Shown: positions 49,792 through 58,458 of the stretch, in pieces
Layout: every line of letters starts with the position of its first letter
Position numbering within the stretch: the stretch's first letter is position 1
From: Companilactobacillus bobalius
GTDB lineage: Bacteria; Bacillota; Bacilli; Lactobacillales; Lactobacillaceae
Direction of reading: 5' to 3'
NCBI RefSeq assembly: GCF_009764355.1
Contig: NZ_LNUA01000032.1
Span: forward strand, 62,001-126,000
Length of the DNA stretch: 64,000 bases
Position numbers and translations under genes: made by a program
Notes under the pieces: model-generated
What the model was told of the DNA's origin: nothing
Database searches by the model: none
The model's input: the letters and a program-made list of their open reading frames with translations, nothing else

Positions 49792-49938
49792 ATGAAGGAT
49801 TGGATTGATCGTGGATTTGGAAATATGAAAGTTGGCAATCTTGTGAGACTACATATTTCTAGTAAGGAACGGCTAGAGTTCTCTTTAGTTCACGGCTGTA
49901 CAGATAATCTTTATATCAATGATCATTTGCATTATTAG
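49792..49938 (+). CDS. small phage protein, weakly supported
   Basis: 48 residues (MKDWIDRGFGNMKVGNLVRLHISS...NDHLHY), directly downstream of the tRNA-like elements. No good ribosome-binding site for ATG 49792; ATG 49825 has GGAAAT. Unknown. Confidence 0.35.
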   Translation: MKDWIDRGFGNMKVGNLVRLHISSKERLEFSLVHGCTDNLYINDHLHY

Positions 49939-50025
49939 GACAAAATAAAAAAGCCACCCACACAAGAAGTGAGCAGCTGATTGAACTTAGCAAATCAATT
50001 ATATCACAACGTGGGGGCTGTATTA

Positions 50026-50478
50026 ATGGGATTATTTCCAGAACTAGATGAAGATCAAACAATTAAGAACGTTAAATACTATTTTGAGCATGAGTTTCCC
50101 AGATTGAAGGCCCGTTCACATATGAATATCGCGTCGATACAGTCACCCAGTTTTGATACTGTTGGAACGTCAGGAACGACCAGAAACACGCAAGAGGACA
50201 AGATTATGGGGCAACTGTGGGCAATAGATTTGGTCAAAGCCACTTATAAAGTAGTTGATCGTATGCCTGATGGACCAGATAACCATTACTTTAAGACGAT
50301 TATGAAATACTGTTTTTTGTATGGTGAAGGTAATACTTCGGCTTTGGAACAATCGAAATACGAATCATCGAGATATTTTGAATGCAAACGAATGGCTATG
50401 CTATATTTTGCTGATGCATTTAGTGACTACTACGACATGGAAGTAAATGTTATGAAGACCGAAAATAGTGGAGTTTGA
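50026..50478 (+). CDS. ArpU-family late transcription regulator
   Basis: A 150-residue protein from ATG 50026 after GTGGGGGCTGTATTA; TTG 49981 is less likely. LFPELDEDQTIKNVKYYFEHEFPRLK is the ArpU-family N-terminus. Such proteins lie just before terminase genes in Gram-positive phages and control late genes. The stop codon lies in a hairpin loop. Confidence 0.8.
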   Translation: MGLFPELDEDQTIKNVKYYFEHEFPRLKARSHMNIASIQSPSFDTVGTSGTTRNTQEDKIMGQLWAIDLVKATYKVVDRMPDGPDNHYFKTIMKYCFLYGEGNTSALEQSKYESSRYFECKRMAMLYFADAFSDYYDMEVNVMKTENSGV

Positions 50479-50656
50479 GTGGATAAACTCCGTAGGACAT
50501 TCGGAGTACTTCTGAGTAATATTGGTATCGTAGAAAGAATCAGATATGCGGTTACTCTACCGCTTCAAAAGGAGCAAATATAGGAAGGGCCACCTATTTA
50601 AATGGCCCACACATTTGGTTTAACTCTCAATGATCAGTGATGATAAAGCTGATCAT
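50470..50656 (+). other. hairpin-rich noncoding region after arpU
   Basis: Five inverted repeats in under 190 bases: GGAGTTT/AAACTCC (50470-50491), overlapping ACTCCG/CGGAGT (50487-50507), GCGGT/ACCGC (50548-50563), GGGCCA/TGGCCC (50587-50608) and ATGATCAG/CTGATCAT (50630-50656). The first two share ACTCC and cannot both form. No coding frame. It could be a late-gene leader, structured RNA or part of the packaging region. Confidence 0.5.
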
Positions 50657-50661
50657 GCTAC

Positions 50662-50803
50662 GTGGATGTATGGCTACTGTTAAGCAAAATTTCTCCCCTG
50701 ATCTTCGTTTATCACACAGCAATTGTAGACATTCCTTTAATTTATTTCGAATACTAACTTACTTTTAAGACTTAGCAATCCGGTTCGATTCCGGATATCC
50801 ACG
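50662..50803 (+). tRNA. interrupted tRNA-like element
   Basis: GTGGATG (50662-50668) pairs over 7 bp with TATCCAC (50796-50802). Directly before the latter is a perfect T-arm TCCGG-TTCGATT-CCGGA. Upstream of that a Lys-like loop CTTTTAA (50762-50768) occurs in a poor stem. The two acceptor strands are 127 bases apart, leaving about 65-70 bases more than a tRNA needs. Either an interrupted/decayed tRNA or a tRNA-like domain of another RNA. Confidence 0.4.
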
Positions 50804-50811
50804 TTTTTACT

Positions 50812-50884
50812 AGTTTGATAGCTCAATTGGTTAGAGCAGGCTCCTTATAAGGGCAAGATATAGGTTCAAATCCTAATCAAACTA
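50812..50884 (+). tRNA. tRNA-Ile(UAU)-like
   Basis: Canonical length (73). Acceptor AGTTTGA/TCAAACT, D-stem GCTC/GAGC, anticodon stem GGCTC/GGGCA with one outer mismatch, loop CTTATAA with anticodon TAT (50846-50848), and T-arm ATAGG/CCTAA with one mismatch. UAU would read AUA, normally decoded in bacteria by lysidine-modified tRNA-Ile(CAU). Confidence 0.75.
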
Positions 50885-50937
50885 TTAATTTTAGACCAGT
50901 CAATTATGGCTGGCCTTTTTATTTTGGAGGAAAAAAT

Positions 50938-51267
50938 ATGACATTTAGTGAAGCATTAGGACAATTAAAACAAGGTAAGAGAGTGGCACGTAAAAATTGG
51001 AATGGCAAAGATCAATTTGTGTTTCTAGTAAAAGGCGAAGATGTTTATGGAGCATACGCTGCTAGATTTGATGACTATGAGCATGTTGATGGATTTGAAA
51101 ATAGCATAATCACTCAATTAACTTGTATCAATGCAGATACGGCAAAGATCACTGATTTATTAGCAATTAAAACAACATCTAATCAAATTCAACTAGGCTG
51201 GTTAGCCAGTCAAACAGACATGTTATCTGACGATTGGGAGGTGATCGAAAATGAGCAATGTAATTAA
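50938..51267 (+). CDS. DUF2829 protein, Tad2-like (candidate anti-Thoeris)
   Basis: A 109-residue protein with TFSEALGQLKQGKRVARKNWNGKDQFVFLV at the N-terminus and GWLASQTDMLSDDWEVIE at the C-terminus, the hallmark of DUF2829. Established knowledge: phage Tad2 proteins of this family bind cyclic ADP-ribose signals and block Thoeris immunity. Whether this copy does so is inference. RBS TTTGGAGG. It sits between tRNA-like elements and terS, an accessory-gene slot. Confidence 0.82.
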   Translation: MTFSEALGQLKQGKRVARKNWNGKDQFVFLVKGEDVYGAYAARFDDYEHVDGFENSIITQLTCINADTAKITDLLAIKTTSNQIQLGWLASQTDMLSDDWEVIENEQCN

Positions 51268-51472
51268 ATTGCTTATTAATGAAGATACCGTTCAGCAAGC
51301 CATTAATCTAATTCGCGGTAGTGATGTTTGTGGAAATAACTATCTCAAAGTAGTTTTAGGGCTTAATGATGATGCTAATGACCAATTGATCAGCGTGCTA
51401 GTACATAGAAATATACTTGGCGAGATTGATGAGGACGGCAATAGAAAGGTGTTTAGCCATGAAGATGATTAA
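51251..51472 (+). CDS. small phage protein
   Basis: 73 residues (MSNVIKLLINEDTVQQAINLIRGSDVCGNNYLKVVLGLNDDANDQL...). ATG lies inside the DUF2829 gene (17-base overlap, RBS GGGAGGTGATCG), so the two are coupled. Unknown function, possibly a partner of the Tad2-like protein. Confidence 0.6.
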   Translation: MSNVIKLLINEDTVQQAINLIRGSDVCGNNYLKVVLGLNDDANDQLISVLVHRNILGEIDEDGNRKVFSHEDD

Positions 51473-51584
51473 GACATCATGCGGATATATGACTCCTGTT
51501 GAGGCTAAAATAATCGGCCATATTGATAAAGAAGAACGAAAAAAGAAAAAGCATATTAATAAAAAGAAAATAATTAGAAAGTAG
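51459..51584 (+). CDS. small very basic protein
   Basis: 41 residues with a Lys/Arg-rich C-terminus (KEERKKKKHINKKKIIRK), AAGGTG upstream, overlapping the previous gene by 14 bases and the terS SD. Probably nucleic-acid binding; unknown. Confidence 0.5.
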   Translation: MKMIKTSCGYMTPVEAKIIGHIDKEERKKKKHINKKKIIRK

Positions 51585-51593
51585 GTGATTACA

Positions 51594-52178
51594 TTGGCTA
51601 AGTCAGAAATTGACAAGTGGACAACTCCAGAAGGATTAATTCAATTGGAAGGTTGGGCAAGGGACGGCTTAACTGATGAACAAATTGCCCACAATATTGG
51701 TATCTCTACTTCTACTCTTTACAATTGGAAAAACAAGAAGTTGGAGATTGTGGAGTCCCTAAAAAAGGGAAAAACCGTTGTTGATCGTGAAATTGAGAAC
51801 GCCTTATTCAAGCGTGCCAAGGGTTTTACTGCCACTGAGACTCAATATAAAGTAGTCCCACTTGACGATGAGTTAATTGATGTTAGAAGACGTGACTACG
51901 AAAACAAGTGGAAGCTGAAGCATCCTGAAGCATCTAAACAAGAAATTAAAGATGCTGCTATCAAAGGTGTGAAAACTACCAGACGTATCAAACTTGGTTT
52001 AGTTGAAAAAGAGATTCCACCTGATACGACTGCTGCTATTTTTTGGTTAAAGAATCGTAAACCTGATGAATGGCGTGATAAACATGAAACTGAGTTATCT
52101 GGTGGCTTAAATGTTCATAATCCGTATGCAAATCTTACTGATGCCGAGTTGAAAAAGATTGCTCATGAACAGAAGTGA
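51594..52178 (+). CDS. terS: terminase small subunit
   Basis: Recognises phage DNA for packaging. The 194-residue protein has an N-terminal HTH (GLTDEQIAHNIGISTSTLYNWKNK) and the KNRKPDEWRDKHE segment common in small terminases. TTG 51594 is chosen because AGGTGA is 5 bases upstream. Overlaps terL. Confidence 0.88.
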   Translation: MAKSEIDKWTTPEGLIQLEGWARDGLTDEQIAHNIGISTSTLYNWKNKKLEIVESLKKGKTVVDREIENALFKRAKGFTATETQYKVVPLDDELIDVRRRDYENKWKLKHPEASKQEIKDAAIKGVKTTRRIKLGLVEKEIPPDTTAAIFWLKNRKPDEWRDKHETELSGGLNVHNPYANLTDAELKKIAHEQK

Positions 52179-53598
52179 GCTAATCAGACGTGGTGCAAAG
52201 ATTGAGTTAGCACGGCGCCATTTCTTTGATTTTTGTCAGTTGAGGATGCCAGGGTTCTACAAATCTAATCGAAAATACCTGATCGATTTGTGTAATGACT
52301 TGGAGGATTTTCTAACCAATGATACTCAAATATTAGTAGTCAATGAACCTCCAAGACACGGCAAGTCATTAACGGCTACTAATTTCGTTGAATGGATTCT
52401 AGGACGAGATAGTACAGAACGGATCATGACAGGCTCATATAATGAAACGCTATCAACTGTATTTTCTAAGTCTGTACGTAATACTATTCAAGAAGTCAAA
52501 GCCGATGAAGATATTCTAGTTTATAACGATATATTTCCAAACACTCATATTAAATATGGGGATGCTGCAATGAATATGTGGAGTCTTGAAGGCAATCCAG
52601 TTAATAATTATCTTGCTACATCTCCAAGTGGTACTGCTACCGGATTCGGTGCTGATCTGATTATCATTGATGATGTTATCAAGTCAGCACAAGAAGCTAA
52701 TAACGCTAATCGATTGAGCGATATCTATCGTTGGTATGTCGATACAATGCTGTCACGTCTTGAAAAGGGTGGCAAAGTATTGATCATCATGACTAGATGG
52801 GCTAGTGGTGATCTTGCTGGACGTGTGTTGACTGAGATGCCTAAGGCTGGCTATAAGGTCAAGCATATCAATATGAAGGCTAAGCAGGACGATGGCTCAA
52901 TGTTATGTGATGATGTTTTGTCACTAGATGAGTATAAACAGAAGATTGCTGTTATGTCTCCTGAGATTGCAGCAGCTAACTATCAGCAAGAACCAATTGA
53001 CTTAAAAGGTGCTTTATATCAGAAGTTCAATACTTACACGAAACAACCTGAATTTAGTGGCATTTATGCTTATTGTGATACGGCTGATGAGGGTAGTGAT
53101 TATCTTGTATCAATCGTTTATGGGATGTACAAGCAGGAACCCTATATCTTGGATGTAGTTATGACACAAGAGCCTATGGAAGTTACTGAATCCTTAGTAA
53201 CTGAAAGTTATTATCGGAACAAAGTTAATCTTGCTAGAATTGAATCTAACAATGGTGGTAAAGGATTTGCCAGACAAGTTGATACCAAGTTAAAGAATGA
53301 GTATAAGACTAACCGTACTGTTATCAATTGGTTCCATAATGGTCAAAATAAAGATGCACGTATCCTATCTAACTCAAGTTGGGTAGAAGAACACGTGCAT
53401 TATCCCGAGGACTGGAAGCTACGTTTCCCAGTCTTTTTTGATGCAATCAAGAAGTATCAACGTGCTGGTAAGAATCTACATGATGATGCATCCGATGCTT
53501 TGACTGGTGTTGCTGAATCAGTCATGTCAATGGAAACAGAAACATCTGCACCATCAATCAATGATCAGGCTAGTTATTTAGATAGCTTGGGGCTTTAG
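52165..53598 (+). CDS. terL: terminase large subunit
   Basis: The packaging ATPase-nuclease. The 477-residue protein has a Walker A-like motif NEPPRHGKS (60-68), Walker B LIIIDD, and the C-terminal RNase H-like nuclease with YCDTADEGSDY and HDDASDAL acidic residues. It overlaps terS by 14 bases. Confidence 0.95.
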   Translation: MNRSELIRRGAKIELARRHFFDFCQLRMPGFYKSNRKYLIDLCNDLEDFLTNDTQILVVNEPPRHGKSLTATNFVEWILGRDSTERIMTGSYNETLSTVFSKSVRNTIQEVKADEDILVYNDIFPNTHIKYGDAAMNMWSLEGNPVNNYLATSPSGTATGFGADLIIIDDVIKSAQEANNANRLSDIYRWYVDTMLSRLEKGGKVLIIMTRWASGDLAGRVLTEMPKAGYKVKHINMKAKQDDGSMLCDDVLSLDEYKQKIAVMSPEIAAANYQQEPIDLKGALYQKFNTYTKQPEFSGIYAYCDTADEGSDYLVSIVYGMYKQEPYILDVVMTQEPMEVTESLVTESYYRNKVNLARIESNNGGKGFARQVDTKLKNEYKTNRTVINWFHNGQNKDARILSNSSWVEEHVHYPEDWKLRFPVFFDAIKKYQRAGKNLHDDASDALTGVAESVMSMETETSAPSINDQASYLDSLGL

Positions 53599-53616
53599 AG
53601 AAAGGAGAGTGATCCA

Positions 53617-55317
53617 ATGGCAATTGAAGATAATCAAATGGCGTATTATTCAAGCTTGCCTTATCCGAATCAAAGAACAGTTCATATGCTCAGCGGGCGA
53701 CGTTTCTCACTTGATTCAAACAAGCAATATAAAATGCCAGCCGAGTTGTTTGACGTTATCAAGGACGACCCTGTTAAGTTAGGCGAATTAGCAACTAAAT
53801 TTATTGAGAAACATCAAGCACTACAAGTACCAAGATTACTGACTCTGTATCGCTATTACATTGGAGACAATGATATCCATTACTGGGATAGTGAGAAAGC
53901 AGATAACCGTGCTGATAATCGTATCGCAAGTGGATTTGCTCACTTCATTACGGAAATAAAAACTGGTTATAGATTTGGCAATGATATTAAATTTCAATAT
54001 AACGATCAAGCTGAAACATCTGAAACTGACGAAGATAATCTCAAAGATTTAATCAATGAGTTCAATTCCAAGAATGATGAATCGTATCACGAAAAAATAA
54101 TGGGTAAGAACCTGTCTATCATGGGACGTGCTTACGAGTTGGTATATGTCCGTGAAAATACCAACGAAGTTGCATTACGCCCTATTGACCCTGCAAATGC
54201 CTTTGTAGTTTATGATTCGTCAATAGAACAGCATTCTTTATTTGGAGTTTATTATTACAATGTAAATTTCAATGAACAAGATTATTGGTACACGGTTATT
54301 TATACGGATACTAATATTTTTATTTATAAGCCCACATCAAATTTTGATGGTCAATTAATATTATCTGATAATCAAGAACATAGCTTTGACGCAGTTCCAT
54401 TAACCGAATATATCAATAACGATGAGCGTATGGGTGACTGGGAATATAAGCTTGATACTATTGATTCAATCGACAAGAGCAAGTCTGAAATGGCAAACTC
54501 GCAAGAAGATTTCAGCAATGCTATGTTGATGATCACAGGTGATATAGATGTTCCTAAAACTCCGTGGGTCGGCGCTGATGGGCAACCATTGACCGATAAA
54601 GACGGCAATATTATCTACAGGAAGACACCTGAAATCAATACGCGTCAAAGTAAGATTTGGTTGAAACCAGCATTGGTTAAGAATGGTATCAATGATAACA
54701 GTCAAATTGTTCAACCAACTGCCTCATATCTAACTAAAGAATTAAACTCAGACGGCTGGAAGCTTTATATCGACGCTCTTAGCATGGAGATCCACAAAGA
54801 CACAAATACACCCGACACAAGCGACGCTAACTTTGCGTCAAATGCATCGGGTGTTGCTATGTCTTACAAATTATGGGGCAACGATCAGGAACGTTCTAAT
54901 CAAGAGTCACTATATACACGTGGCCTGATGAGACGTTTACGATTGCTTGGAAATTATTGGCAAGCATTGGGAAGCATTAAGAATGCTGGAATGATTGAGA
55001 ATATCAATCCTATCTATACTCCTAACATGCCTAAAAATAATACAGAGATTATGCAGACGGTTACTGCTTTGGTTAATACTGGTAAGGTATCAGATCAGAC
55101 TATTCGTGAGCAAATTGAACCGATTACTGGCGTAAGTAATGATGCCGAACAACAGCGTATTGACGAACAAGATGAAAATGATAATAATAACAATCCGTTT
55201 AATAATGTATTTCCTAGAAAGCCTGATGAACCTCAAGATGATAATGGTGATGACACCGACAATTCTAACCATGATGAGGTAACTGATAATGAAACTGACG
55301 AAAAGCCAAGCGATTAG
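53617..55317 (+). CDS. portal protein (SPP1 gp6 type)
   Basis: A 566-residue dodecameric-portal candidate. It has the LYRYYIGDNDI...DNRIASGFAHFITEIKTGYRFGNDI segment of gp6-type portals, and an acidic Asp/Asn-rich C-terminus. Located directly after terL; overlaps the gp7-like gene by 29 bases. Confidence 0.92.
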   Translation: MAIEDNQMAYYSSLPYPNQRTVHMLSGRRFSLDSNKQYKMPAELFDVIKDDPVKLGELATKFIEKHQALQVPRLLTLYRYYIGDNDIHYWDSEKADNRADNRIASGFAHFITEIKTGYRFGNDIKFQYNDQAETSETDEDNLKDLINEFNSKNDESYHEKIMGKNLSIMGRAYELVYVRENTNEVALRPIDPANAFVVYDSSIEQHSLFGVYYYNVNFNEQDYWYTVIYTDTNIFIYKPTSNFDGQLILSDNQEHSFDAVPLTEYINNDERMGDWEYKLDTIDSIDKSKSEMANSQEDFSNAMLMITGDIDVPKTPWVGADGQPLTDKDGNIIYRKTPEINTRQSKIWLKPALVKNGINDNSQIVQPTASYLTKELNSDGWKLYIDALSMEIHKDTNTPDTSDANFASNASGVAMSYKLWGNDQERSNQESLYTRGLMRRLRLLGNYWQALGSIKNAGMIENINPIYTPNMPKNNTEIMQTVTALVNTGKVSDQTIREQIEPITGVSNDAEQQRIDEQDENDNNNNPFNNVFPRKPDEPQDDNGDDTDNSNHDEVTDNETDEKPSD

Positions 55318-56260
55318 TATTGCTCAAAAGATTTACGGGAAACAAGATGAACGTGTTAAAGAAATCGAATCAATGTATCGTGATACTCAATCAAAAGTTA
55401 TTAGTGATGTTAATGCGTTTATTGGAGCTAATAAATCATGGTCAGCTAAAGCTAATCCTGATGAAATTGCTGACTTCCTTAATAATTTGAAAGATACATT
55501 TTATAATGCTAGTTCTGATGATCAGAATCTTATCAAGATGGCATTTGGCGATAATAAATTGAAGTCTAATGGTGACATGTTGATGGCAAAAGTTACTCAA
55601 GATATTGTCAGACAGTCGATGGCACAGAAGATTCATTTAGGTGTTGCCACCGAGAATATTCCTAATGTTGTCAATGCACCAACATATGCACAGGCGAAGA
55701 ACGTGATCAAGAATCATCAGCATATTGCCGAGCAAAGTAAAAACGTTGATGCAATTCTTTATAAGTCTACTAAAAATGCTGTATTAGATAGTCATGTGGA
55801 TTCTGGAATGTTTTCTTCAGTTAATAAGCAAACTATGCAGACATTAAGAAAGGTTCGTGAAGTGGCTGAAAAGGCTGCTAAGAGTCCTAAGGATTCTCTA
55901 AATTGGACTAAAGACATTAAGGACATTTTGACTGGCGGAGATAATTCCTCTAATGGTCAAATGGGACGTGCAGCAGGCATGATCAGAACTGCCACTGCTC
56001 AAGCTATGAATAGAACCAGATTACAAGATTTTATATCAACAAATGTTAAAAAATATAAATATATTTCTCTTGAATCACCAACAACATGTGCTGACTGTTC
56101 TGATTTGGATGGCAACATTTACAACGTCGATGACGCTGAAGAAGGTGTTAATTTCCCTTTGATGCACCCAAATTGTCAATGCACAGTTATCGAAGTTAAT
56201 GATGACGATGATTGGGATACAAGTGATCATGATGTTGCGGATGAATTAAATGATTTATAG
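55289..56260 (+). CDS. head morphogenesis (SPP1 gp7/Mu F-like) minor capsid protein
   Basis: A 323-residue protein. The C-terminal domain (GRAAGMIRTATAQAMNRTRLQDFI...TTCADCSDLDGNIY...MHPNCQCTVIEV) contains the Cys-rich minor-head signature. Helical N-terminal part. Joins the portal gene, as in SPP1-like modules. Confidence 0.9.
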   Translation: MKLTKSQAISIAQKIYGKQDERVKEIESMYRDTQSKVISDVNAFIGANKSWSAKANPDEIADFLNNLKDTFYNASSDDQNLIKMAFGDNKLKSNGDMLMAKVTQDIVRQSMAQKIHLGVATENIPNVVNAPTYAQAKNVIKNHQHIAEQSKNVDAILYKSTKNAVLDSHVDSGMFSSVNKQTMQTLRKVREVAEKAAKSPKDSLNWTKDIKDILTGGDNSSNGQMGRAAGMIRTATAQAMNRTRLQDFISTNVKKYKYISLESPTTCADCSDLDGNIYNVDDAEEGVNFPLMHPNCQCTVIEVNDDDDWDTSDHDVADELNDL

Positions 56261-56283
56261 ACGACTTTAATAGTCATCTTTTT
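56259..56283 (+). terminator. hairpin with T-run between gp7-like and scaffold genes
   Basis: AGACGACT-TTAAT-AGTCATCT, 8 bp with one mismatch, then TTTTT. It may lower expression of upstream genes relative to scaffold and capsid. Confidence 0.65.
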
Positions 56284-56326
56284 ATTGCCTTCAAACGTGT
56301 GTCAGGCATTAAAGAGCCATGGATAT

Positions 56327-56364
56327 AGTCGACGGACTCTAAATGGAAAAATAGCCGACGGGCT
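56327..56364 (+). promoter_or_regulatory. twin GACG-loop mini-hairpins before scaffold gene
   Basis: AGTC-GACG-GACT (56327-56338) and AGCC-GACG-GGCT (56353-56364): two 4-bp hairpins with the same GACG tetraloop, immediately before the GGGAGG ribosome-binding site of the scaffold gene. Confidence 0.5.
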
Positions 56365-56384
56365 TAAAACGGGAGGATAACTCA

Positions 56385-57005
56385 ATGACTGAAATTATTA
56401 ATGATCCAAGCAAACAACAAGACCCAAAAAAACCCGCTGATGTAGAAGTGAAGTTTGATGATAAGCAACAAGAAAAGGTCGATCAACTTATCAGCCAAGG
56501 TAAGGCAAAGGAAAAGGCGAAAGCCGATGAAATTATCAAGGATTTGCAAGGCCAAGTAGCCAATATTCCTGACATGATTAAAGAAGCTATTTCAAAGCAC
56601 GATGCTGAAGCCAAGATGACTGATAAAGAAAGAGCCGATGCTGAAACTGCTGACTTGAAGAAGAAACTTGAAGAATTACAAGCAGAAAACGAACATCGTA
56701 CTTTGATTGAGTCAGCCTATAAGATTGCTGCTGATAAGGAACTACCACAATCATTTGCAAAGTTGTTTGTTGGGTCAAACGATGAAGAAACTCAACAAAA
56801 CCTTGATAATGTGAAAACAATATTTGATAACGCTGTGCAAGAAGGTGTTGAGAAACGTCTCAAGGGCAAAAGTACACCTCAAACTGCCACGGGTAAAGCG
56901 ACAGTGACACTTGATAAGGATTTAAAAGATATGAGCCTTGAAGAGCTTACAAAGGTTTATATGGACAATCCTGATCTAATTAAAAAAGAATATTTAAACG
57001 AATAG
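56385..57005 (+). CDS. capsid scaffolding protein
   Basis: A 206-residue highly charged, helical protein with a coiled coil (MTDKERADAETADLKKKLEELQAENEHRTLIESAYKIAADKELP), typical of DUF4355/gp20-like scaffolds. Directly precedes the major capsid gene. Confidence 0.88.
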   Translation: MTEIINDPSKQQDPKKPADVEVKFDDKQQEKVDQLISQGKAKEKAKADEIIKDLQGQVANIPDMIKEAISKHDAEAKMTDKERADAETADLKKKLEELQAENEHRTLIESAYKIAADKELPQSFAKLFVGSNDEETQQNLDNVKTIFDNAVQEGVEKRLKGKSTPQTATGKATVTLDKDLKDMSLEELTKVYMDNPDLIKKEYLNE

Positions 57006-57021
57006 AAAGAAGGAAATTTAA

Positions 57022-58080
57022 ATGCCACAATTTACTGGCTCAACATTTTTAGGACAATTGGTTATTCCTGAATTATGGGCACAATACATTACTAACGACT
57101 CTACTAAAACTAATCGTCTTTTAACATCTGGTGCGGTTACCGCCGATGATGTGATGGGCGCACATCTACAAGATCCCGGTCGATTGATGAATATTCCGGT
57201 TTTGAACGATTTAAGTGGTGAACCTCAAGACTGGAATGATACTGACGATATTACTGTTGAAGGTATCACTAGTGACGAACATAATGCCGTCAAATTTTAC
57301 CAAGCCAAAGCATTTGGTGAAACAGACTTTTCTCAACAAGTATCAGGTGCAAATGTCGAAGGACGTGTCACATCTAAATTCTCAAATTACTGGCAACGAC
57401 AAGATCAACGATTACTTCTTGCAATGCTCAAAAACATGTATCTATTAGATGATTTAAAAGAAAGTAAGTCATTTGGCTTTGATACCGTTCAAGACTTATC
57501 AGCCGGCAACTACTTAGCTGCTCTATCTAGAATGGGTGATGTTGCTACTCCAACACTAACAAGATTGGTAGTCAATTCAGCTACTGTATATGCAATGCGT
57601 GAACAAAACTTAATTGCCGATATTCAACCATCACAAGGTGGAACCCCATTGACAACCTACAATGGTATTCCGATCGTTGAAGATGACGATATTCCACTAG
57701 ATGCAGATGGCACAACAATTATGTATGCAATGACGGACGGTGCATTGCGCTATTCAACTGCACCAGCTAGTCAAAATGCGGTTGAAGTAACACGTGACGC
57801 ACTTGGAAAAGGTGGTCAATCAGCATTGATTAATCGTCGTATTGTTTCAATGCATCCGAATGGTTTAGGATATGATATTACTCAATCATATGTTGGACTA
57901 ACAGTTACTACATTAGAAAATGCCACCGTGCCTTATTACAAGATAGTGACTGACCCACGTAATATCGGTGTTGTTGCGTACCAGTTCAAGATTGATCCAA
58001 AGTATGTCGTAACTAACATCAATACCAAAGCTAAGAAGGCCGCCGCAAGTTCTTCATCAAGTTCCTCATCAAGCAAGTAA
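57022..58080 (+). CDS. major capsid protein
   Basis: A 352-residue coat protein (STFLGQLVIPELWAQYITNDSTKTNRLLTSG...NIPVLNDLSGEPQDW...FGETDFSQQVSG). The C-terminus is a short Lys/Ala then Ser repeat. By context after scaffold, and length, this is the main head protein. Strong GAAGGAAATTTAA RBS. Confidence 0.92.
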   Translation: MPQFTGSTFLGQLVIPELWAQYITNDSTKTNRLLTSGAVTADDVMGAHLQDPGRLMNIPVLNDLSGEPQDWNDTDDITVEGITSDEHNAVKFYQAKAFGETDFSQQVSGANVEGRVTSKFSNYWQRQDQRLLLAMLKNMYLLDDLKESKSFGFDTVQDLSAGNYLAALSRMGDVATPTLTRLVVNSATVYAMREQNLIADIQPSQGGTPLTTYNGIPIVEDDDIPLDADGTTIMYAMTDGALRYSTAPASQNAVEVTRDALGKGGQSALINRRIVSMHPNGLGYDITQSYVGLTVTTLENATVPYYKIVTDPRNIGVVAYQFKIDPKYVVTNINTKAKKAAASSSSSSSSSK

Positions 58081-58092
58081 TGGGGTGATTTC

Positions 58093-58458
58093 ATGAGCGA
58101 AACTCAAGATAATACTGTCATCGATGCAGTATTATCTAATATCGAAGTTATCAATGACATACAAACTGATGATCCACGTATACCAAGAATTAAAATCTAT
58201 ATTGAGAATGCAATTGATGAAATTAAGTTGTATCTGGATATTGATGATATTGATTCTAAGCTAACTGTCATAGTTCAAAAGGTTACTCAAAATGCAGTAA
58301 CTAAAGAGAATTATGAGGGTACTAAGTCAATTACAGAAGAAGGAATGTCATTGACATTCTCTGATACTGATTTGTCACCTTACTTTGATTTACTGAACCA
58401 ATACAAAGATGGGCTTGAAGAAAATGACCATCGTGGGAGTGTGATGACGTTTGATTAG
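58093..58458 (+). CDS. head-tail connector
   Basis: A 121-residue acidic protein with IKIYIENAIDEIKLYLDID, matching gp6/gp15-type connectors by position and helical content. Directly after the capsid gene. Confidence 0.72.
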   Translation: MSETQDNTVIDAVLSNIEVINDIQTDDPRIPRIKIYIENAIDEIKLYLDIDDIDSKLTVIVQKVTQNAVTKENYEGTKSITEEGMSLTFSDTDLSPYFDLLNQYKDGLEENDHRGSVMTFD

